Source: Phenylobacterium glaciei (GTDB lineage: Bacteria; Pseudomonadota; Alphaproteobacteria; Caulobacterales; Caulobacteraceae). From it: 64,000 nt of DNA. Shown here in pieces: positions 25,025 to 33,952 of this stretch. The position numbers and the translations under genes are program-made. Numbering within the stretch: the stretch's first letter is position 1; every line of letters begins with the position of its first letter. The DNA is taken from the NCBI RefSeq assembly GCF_016772415.1, contig NZ_JAGSGD010000002.1, forward strand, positions 1 through 64,000. Reading direction: 5' to 3'. The notes under the pieces are model-generated. The model was not told where the DNA came from and ran no database searches. It saw only the letters and a program-made list of their open reading frames with translations.

Positions 25025-25438
25025 ATGAGCGAAGCCCAAGACAAGCCGGCCGAGGGCCGCAAGATCCCGGCCCCGGCCGTGACCATCGAGAGCAAGCCCT
25101 TCTGGGACGCGGCCGAACAGGGCAAGTTCCTGATCAAGCGCTGCAACGCCTGTGGCGAACCCCACTGGTATCCGCGCGCGCTCTGCCCCTTCTGCTTCTC
25201 CGACGACACCGTCTGGGAAGAGAGTCCCGGGGAAGGGGTGATCTACACCTACTCCACCATGCACCGCTCGCCGACCGGCCCCTACGCCATCGGCTACGTC
25301 ACCCTCAACGAGGGCCCGGCGGTGTTGACCAACTTCGTGGACTGCGACCTGACCAAGCTGGCCATCGGCCAGAAGGTGAAGGTGAAGTTCCAGGCCACCG
25401 AGGGCGGCCCGCCCGTCCCGGTGTTCTCACCGGTCTAA
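25025..25438 (+). CDS. DUF35 OB-fold/zinc-ribbon protein
   Basis: Accessory protein of 137 residues for the preceding thiolase-fold enzyme. A rubredoxin-like zinc ribbon has four Cys (CNACG and CPFC, about residues 40-58), followed by an OB fold (GVIYTYSTMHRSP through VKVKFQ). In the Ltp2-ChsH2 system the DUF35 domain docks on the aldolase and is needed for activity. The ATG follows the upstream stop by one base, which fits a stable complex of the two products. Confidence 0.9.
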   Translation: MSEAQDKPAEGRKIPAPAVTIESKPFWDAAEQGKFLIKRCNACGEPHWYPRALCPFCFSDDTVWEESPGEGVIYTYSTMHRSPTGPYAIGYVTLNEGPAVLTNFVDCDLTKLAIGQKVKVKFQATEGGPPVPVFSPV

Positions 25439-25445
25439 GCGCGAC

Positions 25446-25471
25446 GACCGGAGGGGTTCGCCCCGCCGGTC
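25446..25471. terminator. Hairpin between convergent genes
   Basis: GACCGG-A-GGGG, a TTCG tetraloop and CCCC-G-CCGGTC form a strong stem in the 31-base gap between the DUF35 gene and the convergent CoA-transferase gene. There is no T-run, so termination would be bidirectional and perhaps Rho-aided. It just touches the CoA-transferase stop codon. Confidence 0.5.
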
Positions 25472-26687
25472 AGTCCGCCTTCAGCCCCATCTCGGCGGTC
25501 ACCTCAGCGGTGTCTTCGCCGAGCCTTGGCGCGTGGCGGCGGATGTTGGACGGCGAGCCTGTGAACCTCACCGGCGGCTTCATGGCGTTGTAGGGCCCCG
25601 AATGCGGGTGGTCGTAGCGCTCGAAAAAGCCGACGGCCTTCAGGTGCGGATCGTCGGGCAGATCGTCCAGGCGCGCGGTCTTGACGATGGGGATCGACAG
25701 TGGCTTGAGCAGGTCCAGCCACTCCTGGGTGGTCTTGGTCTGGGTGACCTCGCCCACCAGACCGTACAGCTCGCCGATGTGCTTGGCGCGCGTGGCGTAG
25801 TCGGAGAAGCGCGCGTCCTTGCCAAAGGTCTCGGCCATGCCCGCCGCGGCGAAGAACTGGTCCCACTGCTTGTCGGTATAGGGCAGTAGGCCGATGTAGC
25901 CGTCCTTGGTCTGGTAGGGTTTGCGGTTGGGATTGGCCACCCGCTGATAGGCCCACTGGCCGGTGGGCGGCTCAAAGGTGTGGTCGTAGAGGTGCTCCAC
26001 CAGGGTGAAGCTGGTGACGCATTCCAGCATCGGCACCTCGATGAACTGACCCTGGCCGGTGCGTTCCTTGTGCAGCAGGCCCGCCGTGATCGCCTGACAC
26101 ATGAACAGGCCCGAGACCTTGTCGGCCACCAGGGTGGGCAGGATGCGCGGGGTGGGATTGCCGTCGGTGCGCGGCAGCAGGTCGGCCAGACCCGAGGCCG
26201 ACTGGATCAAGTCATCATAGGCCGGCTCCCCGGCATAGGGACCGTCCGAGCCGTAGCCCGAGGCGTGGACATAGACCACGTCGGGCCGCAGGGCCTTCAC
26301 GTCCTCATAGGCCAGGCCCAGGCGTTTGAGCCCCTCGTAGCGCACCGAGACCGCGAACACGTCGCAGCTCTTGATCAGCGCCTCCAGCAACGGCCGCGAG
26401 GCCGGGTCGCGCATGTCCATCAGCACCGAGCGCTTGTTGCGGTTGATGGTCAGGAAGATGGGTCCGAGATCGCGCGGCGTGCCCTCCGGCACGTGGCCGG
26501 CCCAGCGCATGATGTCGCCGCCGTCGCCGCGGCCCGAGCCCGGGTCCTCCAGCTTGATGACCTCGGCGCCCTGATCCCCCAGCATCTGGGTGGCGTAGGC
26601 GCCGAACACCACGCTGGTCAGGTCCAGGATGCGGATGCCCGCGAGCGGCCCGGTGGCCTTGTCCGCAAGTTGCTTGGTGTCGGTCAC
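25470..26687 (-). CDS. CaiB/BaiF family III CoA-transferase
   Basis: Moves CoA from one acyl-CoA to a free acid, 405 residues. Typical features are the N-terminal GIRILDLTSVVFGAYATQMLGDQGAEVIKLE, NRNKRSVLMDMRDP, and the VADKVSG segment, where Asp189 aligns with the catalytic Asp of formyl-CoA transferase. Substrates are unknown; in this neighbourhood it may activate an intermediate without using ATP. Transcribed towards the DUF35 gene and away from the acyl-CoA dehydrogenase gene. Confidence 0.9.
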   Translation of the reverse strand: MTDTKQLADKATGPLAGIRILDLTSVVFGAYATQMLGDQGAEVIKLEDPGSGRGDGGDIMRWAGHVPEGTPRDLGPIFLTINRNKRSVLMDMRDPASRPLLEALIKSCDVFAVSVRYEGLKRLGLAYEDVKALRPDVVYVHASGYGSDGPYAGEPAYDDLIQSASGLADLLPRTDGNPTPRILPTLVADKVSGLFMCQAITAGLLHKERTGQGQFIEVPMLECVTSFTLVEHLYDHTFEPPTGQWAYQRVANPNRKPYQTKDGYIGLLPYTDKQWDQFFAAAGMAETFGKDARFSDYATRAKHIGELYGLVGEVTQTKTTQEWLDLLKPLSIPIVKTARLDDLPDDPHLKAVGFFERYDHPHSGPYNAMKPPVRFTGSPSNIRRHAPRLGEDTAEVTAEMGLKAD

Positions 26688-26854
26688 GTCGAAGCTCCCC
26701 GTCGTTTCTTGGGTCCTGGAAGATCATTGAAGCCGGGGTCGGCGCAAGAGGTCACGCCGGGGCACGGGGTCTGATGAATTGCGCGCTTGCCGTCCGGCGC
26801 GGCAACCCGGCTAATTCGGAGCAAGGCCGGATCAACGGGCGTCGAGGACGGACC

Positions 26855-28021
26855 ATGGACTTCGAACTTTCCGAAGAGCACCGGATGCTCAAGGATCTGG
26901 CGCAGAAGTTCGTCCGCGACGAGCTGATGCCGCTGGAGCCCCGGGTCCTGGAGCGCGAGGCGCAGGGCAAGGGCGTGGGCCTGACCACGGAGGAGCGCGA
27001 GAAGATCGACGTGGTCTCCAAGCGCCTGGGCCTCTGGGGCCTGGACGCGCCGGAGGATGTCGGCGGGTCTGATTTGCCCCAGGTGGCCCTGGTGGCGGTG
27101 AACGAGGCCCTGGGCTCGACGGTGACGCCCTACACCCTGCCGCCGGACAGCCCGAACCTGCGGATGCTGATGGCCACGGTGACCGAGCGCCAGCGGGAGG
27201 CCTATCTCGCCCCCTATGTGCGCGGCGAAACCATCAGCGCCATCGGCATCTCCGAGCCCGGCGCCGGCGCCGACCCCGCGGGCATGATCACCAAGGCCGT
27301 CCGCGACGGCGACGACTGGATCATCGACGGAAGAAAGATCTGGACGAGCCGGGCCGCCGAGGCCGACTTCACCATCGTCATGGCGGTGACCGACAGGGAA
27401 AAGGGCGCGCGGGGCGGGATGAGCGCCTTCCTCGTGGACGGCGACAATCCGGGTTTCAAAGTGCTGCGCAAGATCCCGATGATCGGCGGGGCCATGACCT
27501 ATGAGGTGATCCTGGAGAACTGCCGGGTGCCGGGCTGGAAGCTGCTGGGGACCGAGGGCCAGGGGTTCGCGCCCATGCAGGTGCGGCTGGGGACGCGGCG
27601 GATGGAGATGGCCGCCTGGTGCATCGGCCTGGCGCAACGGGCCCTGGACATGATGTGCGCGTACGCGCCGCAGCGGGTGACCTTCGGCCAGCCGCTGTCG
27701 GACCGCCAGGCGGTGCAGTGGTGGGCGGCCGACGCGGCCATCAAGATCCACGCCGCCCGGCTGATGACCTATGACTGCGCGGCCAAGCTCGACCAGGGCC
27801 GCGACGTGCGCAACGAGATCTCGATGATCAAGGTGTTCGCCACCGAGATGGCCTGGGAGGTGATCGACAACGCCATGCAGTGCTTCGGCGCCATGGGCAT
27901 GACCAAGGAAATGCCCTTGCAGCTTATGGCCTCGCTGGTACGCAACATGCGGATCTATGACGGCCCCTCCGAAGTCCACCGCATGGTGGTCGCGCGCAAC
28001 CTGATGGGAACGAGACGATGA
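26855..28021 (+). CDS. Acyl-CoA dehydrogenase, ACAD10/11-like
   Basis: FAD enzyme of 388 residues that introduces an alpha-beta double bond in an acyl-CoA. It has the N-terminal helical domain, the ISEPGAGADPAG flavin/substrate motif and the MVVARNLMG C-terminus. The end reads YDGPSEVHR, where the base is usually Glu; an Asp in this place is typical of ACAD10/11-type enzymes. The frame runs upstream to 26774, but the ATG at 26855 after GAGGACGG (MDFELSEEH) is the natural start. The stop overlaps the next gene start as ATGA, so it is coupled to the hydratase-like gene. Confidence 0.9.
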   Translation: MDFELSEEHRMLKDLAQKFVRDELMPLEPRVLEREAQGKGVGLTTEEREKIDVVSKRLGLWGLDAPEDVGGSDLPQVALVAVNEALGSTVTPYTLPPDSPNLRMLMATVTERQREAYLAPYVRGETISAIGISEPGAGADPAGMITKAVRDGDDWIIDGRKIWTSRAAEADFTIVMAVTDREKGARGGMSAFLVDGDNPGFKVLRKIPMIGGAMTYEVILENCRVPGWKLLGTEGQGFAPMQVRLGTRRMEMAAWCIGLAQRALDMMCAYAPQRVTFGQPLSDRQAVQWWAADAAIKIHAARLMTYDCAAKLDQGRDVRNEISMIKVFATEMAWEVIDNAMQCFGAMGMTKEMPLQLMASLVRNMRIYDGPSEVHRMVVARNLMGTRR

Positions 28022-28794
28022 GCAGCTACGACCACCTGAAGGTCACCCATGACGGCCACGTGGCGACGGTGGAGATCGACCGGCCGCCCTTCAACCACGT
28101 CTCCGTGGAGTTGATGAAGGACCTGGCCGACGCCCTGGAGACCCTCGACGGCGACGGCAAGACCCGGGTGGTGGTGCTGTGCTCGGCGGGCAAGGCCTTC
28201 TGCGCCGGCGCCGACCTGGTGGCCAGCGACGGGATCGCGGGTTCGGGCATGGGCGGCATCGGCAGCCTCTATGACCAGGCCGTGCGGCTCTATTCCATCG
28301 AGACTCCGATCGTGGTGGCCGTGCAGGGCGCGGCCGTCGGCGCGGGCCTGGGCCTGGCCCTGGTGGGCGACTTCCGGGTGGCGGCGCCCGAGGCGCGGTT
28401 CACGGCCAACTTCGTCAAGCTGGGCTTCCATCCGGGCTTTGGCCTGACCCACACCCTACCGCGGCTGATCGGCCAGCATCGCGCCAACCTGATGTTCCTG
28501 ACCGGACGCCGGGTGAAACCGGAGGACGCCCTGGCCTGGGGCCTGGTGGACGAGATCGCGCCGCTCTCCGACCTGCGCGCCGCAGCCTCGCGCCTGGCCC
28601 AGGAGATCGCCGAGAACGCGCCGCTGGCCGTGGTCGCCACCCGCAAGACCCTGCGCGCCGACCTGGCCGCCGCCGTGCGGGCCCAGACGATGCACGAGCA
28701 CGAGCAGCAGACCCTCCTGCGGGCCACCGACGACTATGCCGAGGGCGTGAAGGCGGTCTCCGAGCGTCGGGTCGGCCATTTCACCGGCCACTAG
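28018..28794 (+). CDS. Enoyl-CoA hydratase/isomerase family protein
   Basis: Crotonase-fold protein of 258 residues. The oxyanion-hole segments are present (AFCAGADLVA; QGAAVGAGLGLALVGD). At the places of the two catalytic Glu of rat enoyl-CoA hydratase it reads NFVKLGFHPGFG and NLMFLTG, so neither Glu is seen. It is therefore unlikely to be an ordinary hydratase and may be an isomerase or another crotonase-family enzyme. Coupled to the acyl-CoA dehydrogenase gene by ATGA and followed after four bases by a GNAT gene. Confidence 0.88.
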   Translation: MSSYDHLKVTHDGHVATVEIDRPPFNHVSVELMKDLADALETLDGDGKTRVVVLCSAGKAFCAGADLVASDGIAGSGMGGIGSLYDQAVRLYSIETPIVVAVQGAAVGAGLGLALVGDFRVAAPEARFTANFVKLGFHPGFGLTHTLPRLIGQHRANLMFLTGRRVKPEDALAWGLVDEIAPLSDLRAAASRLAQEIAENAPLAVVATRKTLRADLAAAVRAQTMHEHEQQTLLRATDDYAEGVKAVSERRVGHFTGH

Positions 28795-28798
28795 AGGG

Positions 28799-29476
28799 AT
28801 GGCCCACCCGCTGGACCGCCCGGTCTGGAGCACGCTGAGCACCCGCCAGCGGGCCCTGGCCCTGGGCGACGACCGGGCCCTGCGCTTCGAGCCGCGCTAC
28901 AACGTGTTCGGGGCGTCGGCCGACGGGTCGGCCGAGAACCTCGAGGCCTTGGCCGAGCTGATCCCGGCGGACGGCGCGTTGTGGGTGGTGGAGGCTGAGC
29001 CCTTCACGCCGCCGCCGGGCGTGGTGGTCGTGAAGGCCGCCGTCTGCGCCCAGATGGTGGCCGAGGCGCCCAAGCCGGGCGACCCGGACTTCGCCTATGA
29101 GGATCTGACGGAGGCGGACGCGCCGGCGATGCTGGCGCTCGCCACCCTCACTGAGCCCGGCCCGTTCTTCGAGGCGACTCACCGGCTGGGCGCCTTTGTC
29201 GGGATCAAACAGGACGGGCGGCTGGTGGCCATGGCCGGCGAGCGGATGCGGCCCCAGGGTTTCACCGAGGTCAGCGGGGTCTGCACCCATCCCGACCATC
29301 GCGGGCGGGGCTATGCCGGGCGGTTGATGCAGGTGGTGGCCGGGCGCATCGTGGCGCGCGGCGAGACGCCCTTCCTGCATTCCTACGCCAGCAATCTGGG
29401 CGCGATCAGCCTGTATGAGTCGCTAGGGTTCGCCATCCGCCGCGAGGTGACCGCGACGGTGCTGGCGAAAGTCTAG
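28799..29476 (+). CDS. GNAT family N-acetyltransferase
   Basis: The 225-residue protein has a FR47-like acetyl-CoA-binding domain in its C-terminal half: VSGVCTHPDHRGRGYAGRLM is motif A with the pyrophosphate loop, and YASNLGAISLYESLGF is motif B. The N-terminal half is a divergent second GNAT-like lobe. The substrate is unknown. Only four bases after the crotonase gene, so probably the last gene of that operon. Its end overlaps the convergent small membrane gene by four bases. Confidence 0.87.
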   Translation: MAHPLDRPVWSTLSTRQRALALGDDRALRFEPRYNVFGASADGSAENLEALAELIPADGALWVVEAEPFTPPPGVVVVKAAVCAQMVAEAPKPGDPDFAYEDLTEADAPAMLALATLTEPGPFFEATHRLGAFVGIKQDGRLVAMAGERMRPQGFTEVSGVCTHPDHRGRGYAGRLMQVVAGRIVARGETPFLHSYASNLGAISLYESLGFAIRREVTATVLAKV

Positions 29477-29673
29477 ATCGCCCTGCGGCTGTCCCAATCG
29501 ATCTGCTGAGCCGAGATCGGCGCGGCGGCGTGGGTGCGGGAATAGGCGCTGGCGACACTGCCGGCCCCGGCCAGCATATAGGTCGCAAAGCCCACGAAGA
29601 ACGCGAACGCCGCCAGCCAAACGAAGGGTCGGACCAGGTCGAACGGGTTGGGCTCGGTTCGGGGGAGCGACAT
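29473..29673 (-). CDS. Small single-span membrane protein, 66 aa
   Basis: Unrecognised protein with one clear transmembrane helix at about residues 18-36 (VWLAAFAFFVGFATYMLAGAG) and short polar ends. The ATG at 29673 is preceded by a purine-rich segment in an otherwise empty gap. It overlaps the GNAT gene tail to tail. Function unknown. Confidence 0.6.
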   Translation of the reverse strand: MSLPRTEPNPFDLVRPFVWLAAFAFFVGFATYMLAGAGSVASAYSRTHAAAPISAQQIDWDSRRAI

Positions 29674-29873
29674 GGGGCAGGGTCCCTTGGTCTTCGAATA
29701 CGCCTGACACGGGAACGACCGATCGCCGCGAAGGTTGCGACGCTCTGTGCACAGACTCTCATGATTCGCGTATGTGGCGAGTGGACGGACTGTCGCATAG
29801 GCGACTTAGGTGCGGGCGGCTTGTGGCTGGGGCCCATAGGCTCTAGCTGGCGAGATCTGTTTCAAGGGGCCGC

Positions 29874-31013
29874 ATGACACTCTCCCGCCGCCTGCGCCGC
29901 CTGTGGCTCGACGTCCATCTGTGGATCGGGGTCGGCCTGCTGGGGGTCATCATCCCGCTGGGGCTGTCGGGGTCGATCCTGGTCTGGCACGACGCCCTGG
30001 ACCGGACTTTGCTGGCGAAACGCTACGCGGTCAGCGGCCCCGCCGGCGCCTTGCCGCCCCAGGCCTATGCCGACGCCGCCCAGGCCGCCTTCGGCGACGC
30101 CGCCCAGCTGATCCAGATCCGATTGCCCTACAAGGCCGGCGACCCCGTTGTGGCGGTGGGCCGCATCCCCGGTCCGCCCGGCCCGGACGGCCGCCCGCGC
30201 AGCCTGAACGCGTGGATCGACCCGCCCACCGGCCGGGTGCTGGACCGGGCCGAGGTGGCGAAAGATTTCAGCATGGCCCTGCACCGGCTGCACGGCACGC
30301 TGTTCATCCCCAGCGTCGGCCGCAAGGTGGTGGGCTGGCTGGGTGGGGCGCTGTTGGTCTCCTGCGCCACCGGCCTTTGGCTCTGGTGGCCGCGCCACGG
30401 GGCGTTGGGCCAGGCCCTGCACTGGCGGCGGGGGCCCTCGACCCTGTTCAATCTGCATCATCTGGTGGGGTTCTGGATCTGCCTGCCCCTGGCGGTGGTG
30501 TCCCTGACCGGGGTCTACATCGCCTTCCCCCAGACCAGCCGCGCCCTGTTCGGCGTTCCCCAACCCCCGGCCGGCCCGCGCGGCGGGCCCAATCGGTCGG
30601 CGGCGCCCCTGGCTCATCCCAACCTCACCTTGCCCGACGCCGTCGCCAGCGCCCAGGCCGCCGCACCGGGCGCGAGCCTGGCGGTGATCAACCTTCCCAC
30701 CCAAGGCGCGGACCCGGCCTGGAAGATCCAGCTGAGCCGGCCCGGGGCAGGGGAGCCGGTCACGGTCGCGGTGAACGATACGACCGGCGCCGCCCAGGCT
30801 GAGCGGGCCAGCCCCAGCGCCGCTGGCGGCGGTCCTGATCCGCTGTCGGCTTGGATGCGTCGGGTCCACGACGGCGCCGACATGGGGATCGTCTGGCAGA
30901 CCCTGCTGGTCCTGGCGGGCCTGGCCCCGACCCTGCTGTGTCTGACCGGCCTGATCATGTGGCTGCGCCGCCGCGCGCGCCGGCGGGCGATCATGCGAGG
31001 CGCCACCGCCTAA
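29874..31013 (+). CDS. PepSY domain-containing membrane protein
   Basis: Inner-membrane protein of 379 residues in the PepSY_TM family. Four hydrophobic helices are visible: residues 16-38, 154-174, 197-218 and 343-366. A periplasmic PepSY domain lies between the first two, and a Pro/Gly-rich loop between the last two. Conserved LHGTLF and LHH motifs match the family, whose members are often linked to iron-siderophore reduction or copper. No TonB receptor is nearby, so the partner is unknown. Confidence 0.85.
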   Translation: MTLSRRLRRLWLDVHLWIGVGLLGVIIPLGLSGSILVWHDALDRTLLAKRYAVSGPAGALPPQAYADAAQAAFGDAAQLIQIRLPYKAGDPVVAVGRIPGPPGPDGRPRSLNAWIDPPTGRVLDRAEVAKDFSMALHRLHGTLFIPSVGRKVVGWLGGALLVSCATGLWLWWPRHGALGQALHWRRGPSTLFNLHHLVGFWICLPLAVVSLTGVYIAFPQTSRALFGVPQPPAGPRGGPNRSAAPLAHPNLTLPDAVASAQAAAPGASLAVINLPTQGADPAWKIQLSRPGAGEPVTVAVNDTTGAAQAERASPSAAGGGPDPLSAWMRRVHDGADMGIVWQTLLVLAGLAPTLLCLTGLIMWLRRRARRRAIMRGATA

Positions 31014-31079
31014 GGCCGCCGATCCCCCCTTGCCTCCCGCGCCGATGACCGTGAGGCTTAGGCAAAAGGGGAAACGCAC

Positions 31080-31871
31080 ATGACCTGGCAGGCCATCGAC
31101 TATGACACCCGCGGCCACGTGGGGATCGTCACCCTCAACCGCCCCGAGAAACTGAACGCCATCAGCGGCGACCTGCGGGCCGACGTCCACGCCGCCTTCG
31201 CCCTGGCCCAGGAGGACGACAACATCCGCGCGGTGATCCTCACCGGGGCCGGCCGCGGCTTCTGTTCCGGCGCCGACCTCACCGGCCAGGTCCCGCCGCC
31301 TGAGGCCAGCCAGAACGCCCGCCTCGACGAGATGAGCTGGGTAGGGCGCTGGGCCAAGCTGTTCCACGACTTCGATAAGCCGCTGATCGGCGCCATCAAC
31401 GGGGTCTGCGCGGGGGCCGGCATGAGCGCGGCCCTCGGTTGCGACGTCCGCATCGGCTCCGAGCACGCCCGCTTCAAGACCACCTTCGTGGAGCGCAGCC
31501 TGTCGCCCGATAGCGGCATGAGCTGGCTGCTGCCGCGCATCGTGGGCTACGCAGACGCCGCCGACCTGATCCTGACCAGCCGCATGGTCCTGGCCGACGA
31601 GGCCAAGTCCCTGGGCCTGCTCAACCGCCTTGTGGCCCACGATGACCTGCTGGACGCGGCCCTGGCCTATGCGCAGGAGATCACCCGCTGGCCACCGCTG
31701 GCGGTGCGCACCGCCAAGAAGGTGCTGCAGACCAACTTCGAAAGCGACCTCGACACCGCCCTGAAATACGAGTCCGTCGGCCTCTCCTTCGCCCGCCGCG
31801 CCACCAACGATGTGAAGGAATCGCGGGCTTCGTTCCTGGAGAAGCGCAAAGGCGTCTACACAGGGACCTGA
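31080..31871 (+). CDS. Enoyl-CoA hydratase/isomerase, PaaG-like
   Basis: Crotonase-fold enzyme of 263 residues. FCSGADLTG and NGVCAGAGMSAALGCD form the oxyanion hole. The segment FVERSLSPDSGMSWLLPR contains the PDSG Asp that serves as the base in PaaG-type isomerases, and the hydratase Glu is not obvious, so a double-bond or ring isomerase is more likely than a plain hydratase. It is followed after 42 bases by a glutaryl-CoA dehydrogenase gene in the same direction, which places both in one catabolic unit. Confidence 0.88.
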   Translation: MTWQAIDYDTRGHVGIVTLNRPEKLNAISGDLRADVHAAFALAQEDDNIRAVILTGAGRGFCSGADLTGQVPPPEASQNARLDEMSWVGRWAKLFHDFDKPLIGAINGVCAGAGMSAALGCDVRIGSEHARFKTTFVERSLSPDSGMSWLLPRIVGYADAADLILTSRMVLADEAKSLGLLNRLVAHDDLLDAALAYAQEITRWPPLAVRTAKKVLQTNFESDLDTALKYESVGLSFARRATNDVKESRASFLEKRKGVYTGT

Positions 31872-31913
31872 CTTGGCGTCATAAGGCCCCCATCACATTC
31901 AAGGGGAAACGCC

Positions 31914-33098
31914 ATGGCTCAGGACAGCGCCGCCAAGACCTTCGACTGGGAAGATCCCCTGGACATGAAGTCCCGGCTCTCCGAGGAGGAGACCATGGTC
32001 TGGGACGCGGCCCGGTCCTACGCCCGCGAGAAACTGCTGCCCCGGGTGGTCTCGGCCTATGCCGAGGAGCGGTTCGATCGCGAGATCATGACCGAGATGG
32101 GGGCGCTCGGCTTCCTCGGCCCGACGCTTCCCGAGGAATACGGCGGCGCCGGCGTGAACCACGTGGCCTATGGCCTGATCGCCCGCGAGATCGAGGCCAT
32201 CGACTCTGGCTACCGCTCGGCCATGAGCGTGCAGTCGTCCCTGGTCATGTACCCGATCTACGCCTTCGGGTCGGAAGAGCAGAAGCGCAAGTATCTGCCT
32301 GGCATGGCCAAGGGCGAGATCATCGGCTGTTTCGGCCTCACCGAGGCTGACGGCGGCTCCGACCCCGCCTCCATGCGCACCGTGGCCCGCAAGGCGCCCG
32401 GCGGCTACACCCTGAATGGGTCGAAGATGTGGATCAGCAATTCGCCGATCTGCGACGTCGCCCTGGTCTGGGCCAAGCTGGACGGGGTGATCCGCGGCTT
32501 CCTGGTGGACCGCGGCTCGGAAGGCTTCACCACGCCGAAGATCCTCAACAAGCTCAGCCTGCGCGCCTCTATCACCGGCGAGATCGCGCTCGCCGACGTC
32601 TTCGTGCCGGAAGACCAGATGCTGCCAGGCGTCTCTGGCCTGCGCGGGCCGTTCTCCTGCCTGAATAAGGCGCGCTACGGCATCTCGTGGGGGGCCATGG
32701 GCGCCGCCGAGTTCTGCCTGCACGCCAGCCGCGACTATACCAAGAGCCGCAGCGTGTTCGGCAAGCCGCTGGCCGCCCGCCAGCTGGTGCAGAAGAAGCT
32801 GGCCGACATGCAGACCGAGATCGCGCTGGGCTTCGAGGGCTCCCTCGCCCTCGGCCGCCTGCTCGACCAGGGCGCGTGGGTGCCGGAAGCCATCAGCCTG
32901 ATGAAGCGCAACAACTGCGGTAAGGCGCTGGCCATCGCCCGCGAGGCCCGCGACATCCACGGCGGCAACGGGATTTCCGGCGAGTACCATGTGATGCGGC
33001 ATGCCGCGAACCTGGAGACCGTCAACACCTATGAAGGCGCCCACGACGTCCACGCCCTGATTCTCGGCCGGGCGATCACCGGCGAGAACGCCTTCTAG
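31914..33098 (+). CDS. Glutaryl-CoA dehydrogenase
   Basis: FAD enzyme that oxidises and decarboxylates glutaryl-CoA to crotonyl-CoA in lysine, tryptophan and aromatic acid breakdown. The 394-residue chain matches the family from end to end: [17 protein letters not shown] at the N-terminus, [27 protein letters not shown], and [20 protein letters not shown] at the C-terminus with catalytic Glu374. AAGGGGAAA precedes the ATG. With the PaaG-like gene it suggests a route that yields glutaryl-CoA or a close analogue. Confidence 0.93.
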   Translation: MAQDSAAKTFDWEDPLDMKSRLSEEETMVWDAARSYAREKLLPRVVSAYAEERFDREIMTEMGALGFLGPTLPEEYGGAGVNHVAYGLIAREIEAIDSGYRSAMSVQSSLVMYPIYAFGSEEQKRKYLPGMAKGEIIGCFGLTEADGGSDPASMRTVARKAPGGYTLNGSKMWISNSPICDVALVWAKLDGVIRGFLVDRGSEGFTTPKILNKLSLRASITGEIALADVFVPEDQMLPGVSGLRGPFSCLNKARYGISWGAMGAAEFCLHASRDYTKSRSVFGKPLAARQLVQKKLADMQTEIALGFEGSLALGRLLDQGAWVPEAISLMKRNNCGKALAIAREARDIHGGNGISGEYHVMRHAANLETVNTYEGAHDVHALILGRAITGENAF

Positions 33099-33107
33099 CT
33101 CCACAAG

Positions 33108-33140
33108 AAAAAGGCCCAGGGCGGGGATCCGCTCTGGGCC
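33108..33140 (-). terminator. Rho-independent terminator for the GIN-domain operon
   Basis: On the minus strand GGCCCAGAGCGG and its partner CCGCCCTGGGCC form a long GC-rich stem, followed at once by TTTTTC. It lies just after the GIN-domain gene stop and in the gap before the convergent glutaryl-CoA dehydrogenase end, so it may also slow transcription from the other side. Confidence 0.8.
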
Positions 33141-33176
33141 AGTTTGCGTCCGGGGAGGACACCGCCTTCGCGGATC

Positions 33177-33941
33177 TTAGGACTCCAGCTCCTTGACCTC
33201 GCCGGAGCCGGAGACGTTCTTTTCGAGCTTCAGGGGCCGGGTCGTCAGCTCGACCTCGCCCGATCCCGAGACATCCAGCCTGGCGCTGGAGCGCGGCGCG
33301 ATCGAGGCCTGGGCCGCGCCCGACAGGGTGACCTCGGCGCTATCGGCGTCGAGACCGGCCAGATCGACCTCGCCGGCCCCGGTCATGTCCAGCTTCAGCA
33401 GACGGGTCTTGCCGCGGCCGGTGACCTTGGACATGCCGGTGGTGCTGATCTCCAGGCTGTCCTGGTCGTAGCCCTCCAGGGTCAGGCGATCGATGCCGGT
33501 CAACTCGAAGCGGGTGACCTTCGGCGCGGTCATGACGATCTTCAGCCGCTGGCCTTCATTGCTCACCGTGTCGGTGAGACGGCCGCCCGACAGGGTGAGC
33601 GTATCCAGGGCGCGCTTAGGACCCGTGACGGTCAGCTTGCCGGGACCCTCGGACCCTTGCGTGAAGGTGACGTCGGCGGGGACATCGAGAACCAGGGTGG
33701 TGGCGCCGTCCCAGGCGATCTCCTTGGTGGCCGAGGCCCATTCGGGATCGCCCTTGTGGCGGTTGCGCCAGTCGCTGTGACGCTTGCCGTGGTCGTCCCA
33801 GCCGATGTTCCAGTCGTGGTTCGACCAGTGGTCCCAGCCTTGGGCTGCAACGTCGCGGCTACCGAGGGCCACGGCGCCGCCCAGGGTGACGACGCAGGTG
33901 AGGAAGCCGACCACGGCGATGATGACAAGAAGGCGGATCAT
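33177..33941 (-). CDS. GIN-domain (DUF2807) exported protein
   Basis: Predicted periplasmic or surface protein of 254 residues. A signal/anchor helix occupies about residues 3-24. A His/Trp/Asp-rich segment follows (WDHWSNHDWNIGWDDHG). The C-terminal beta-helical GIN domain has repeating strands such as LDMTGAGEVDLAGLDA and LDVSGSGEVEL. The family is called a putative auto-transporter adhesin head but its role is not settled. A TTG 15 bases earlier overlaps the previous stop; the ATG at 33941, preceded by GAAGG, is preferred. Third gene of the PadR-HAAS-GIN operon, often tied to envelope stress. Confidence 0.87.
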   Translation of the reverse strand: MIRLLVIIAVVGFLTCVVTLGGAVALGSRDVAAQGWDHWSNHDWNIGWDDHGKRHSDWRNRHKGDPEWASATKEIAWDGATTLVLDVPADVTFTQGSEGPGKLTVTGPKRALDTLTLSGGRLTDTVSNEGQRLKIVMTAPKVTRFELTGIDRLTLEGYDQDSLEISTTGMSKVTGRGKTRLLKLDMTGAGEVDLAGLDADSAEVTLSGAAQASIAPRSSARLDVSGSGEVELTTRPLKLEKNVSGSGEVKELES

Positions 33942-33952
33942 GTCAGGGGCCT

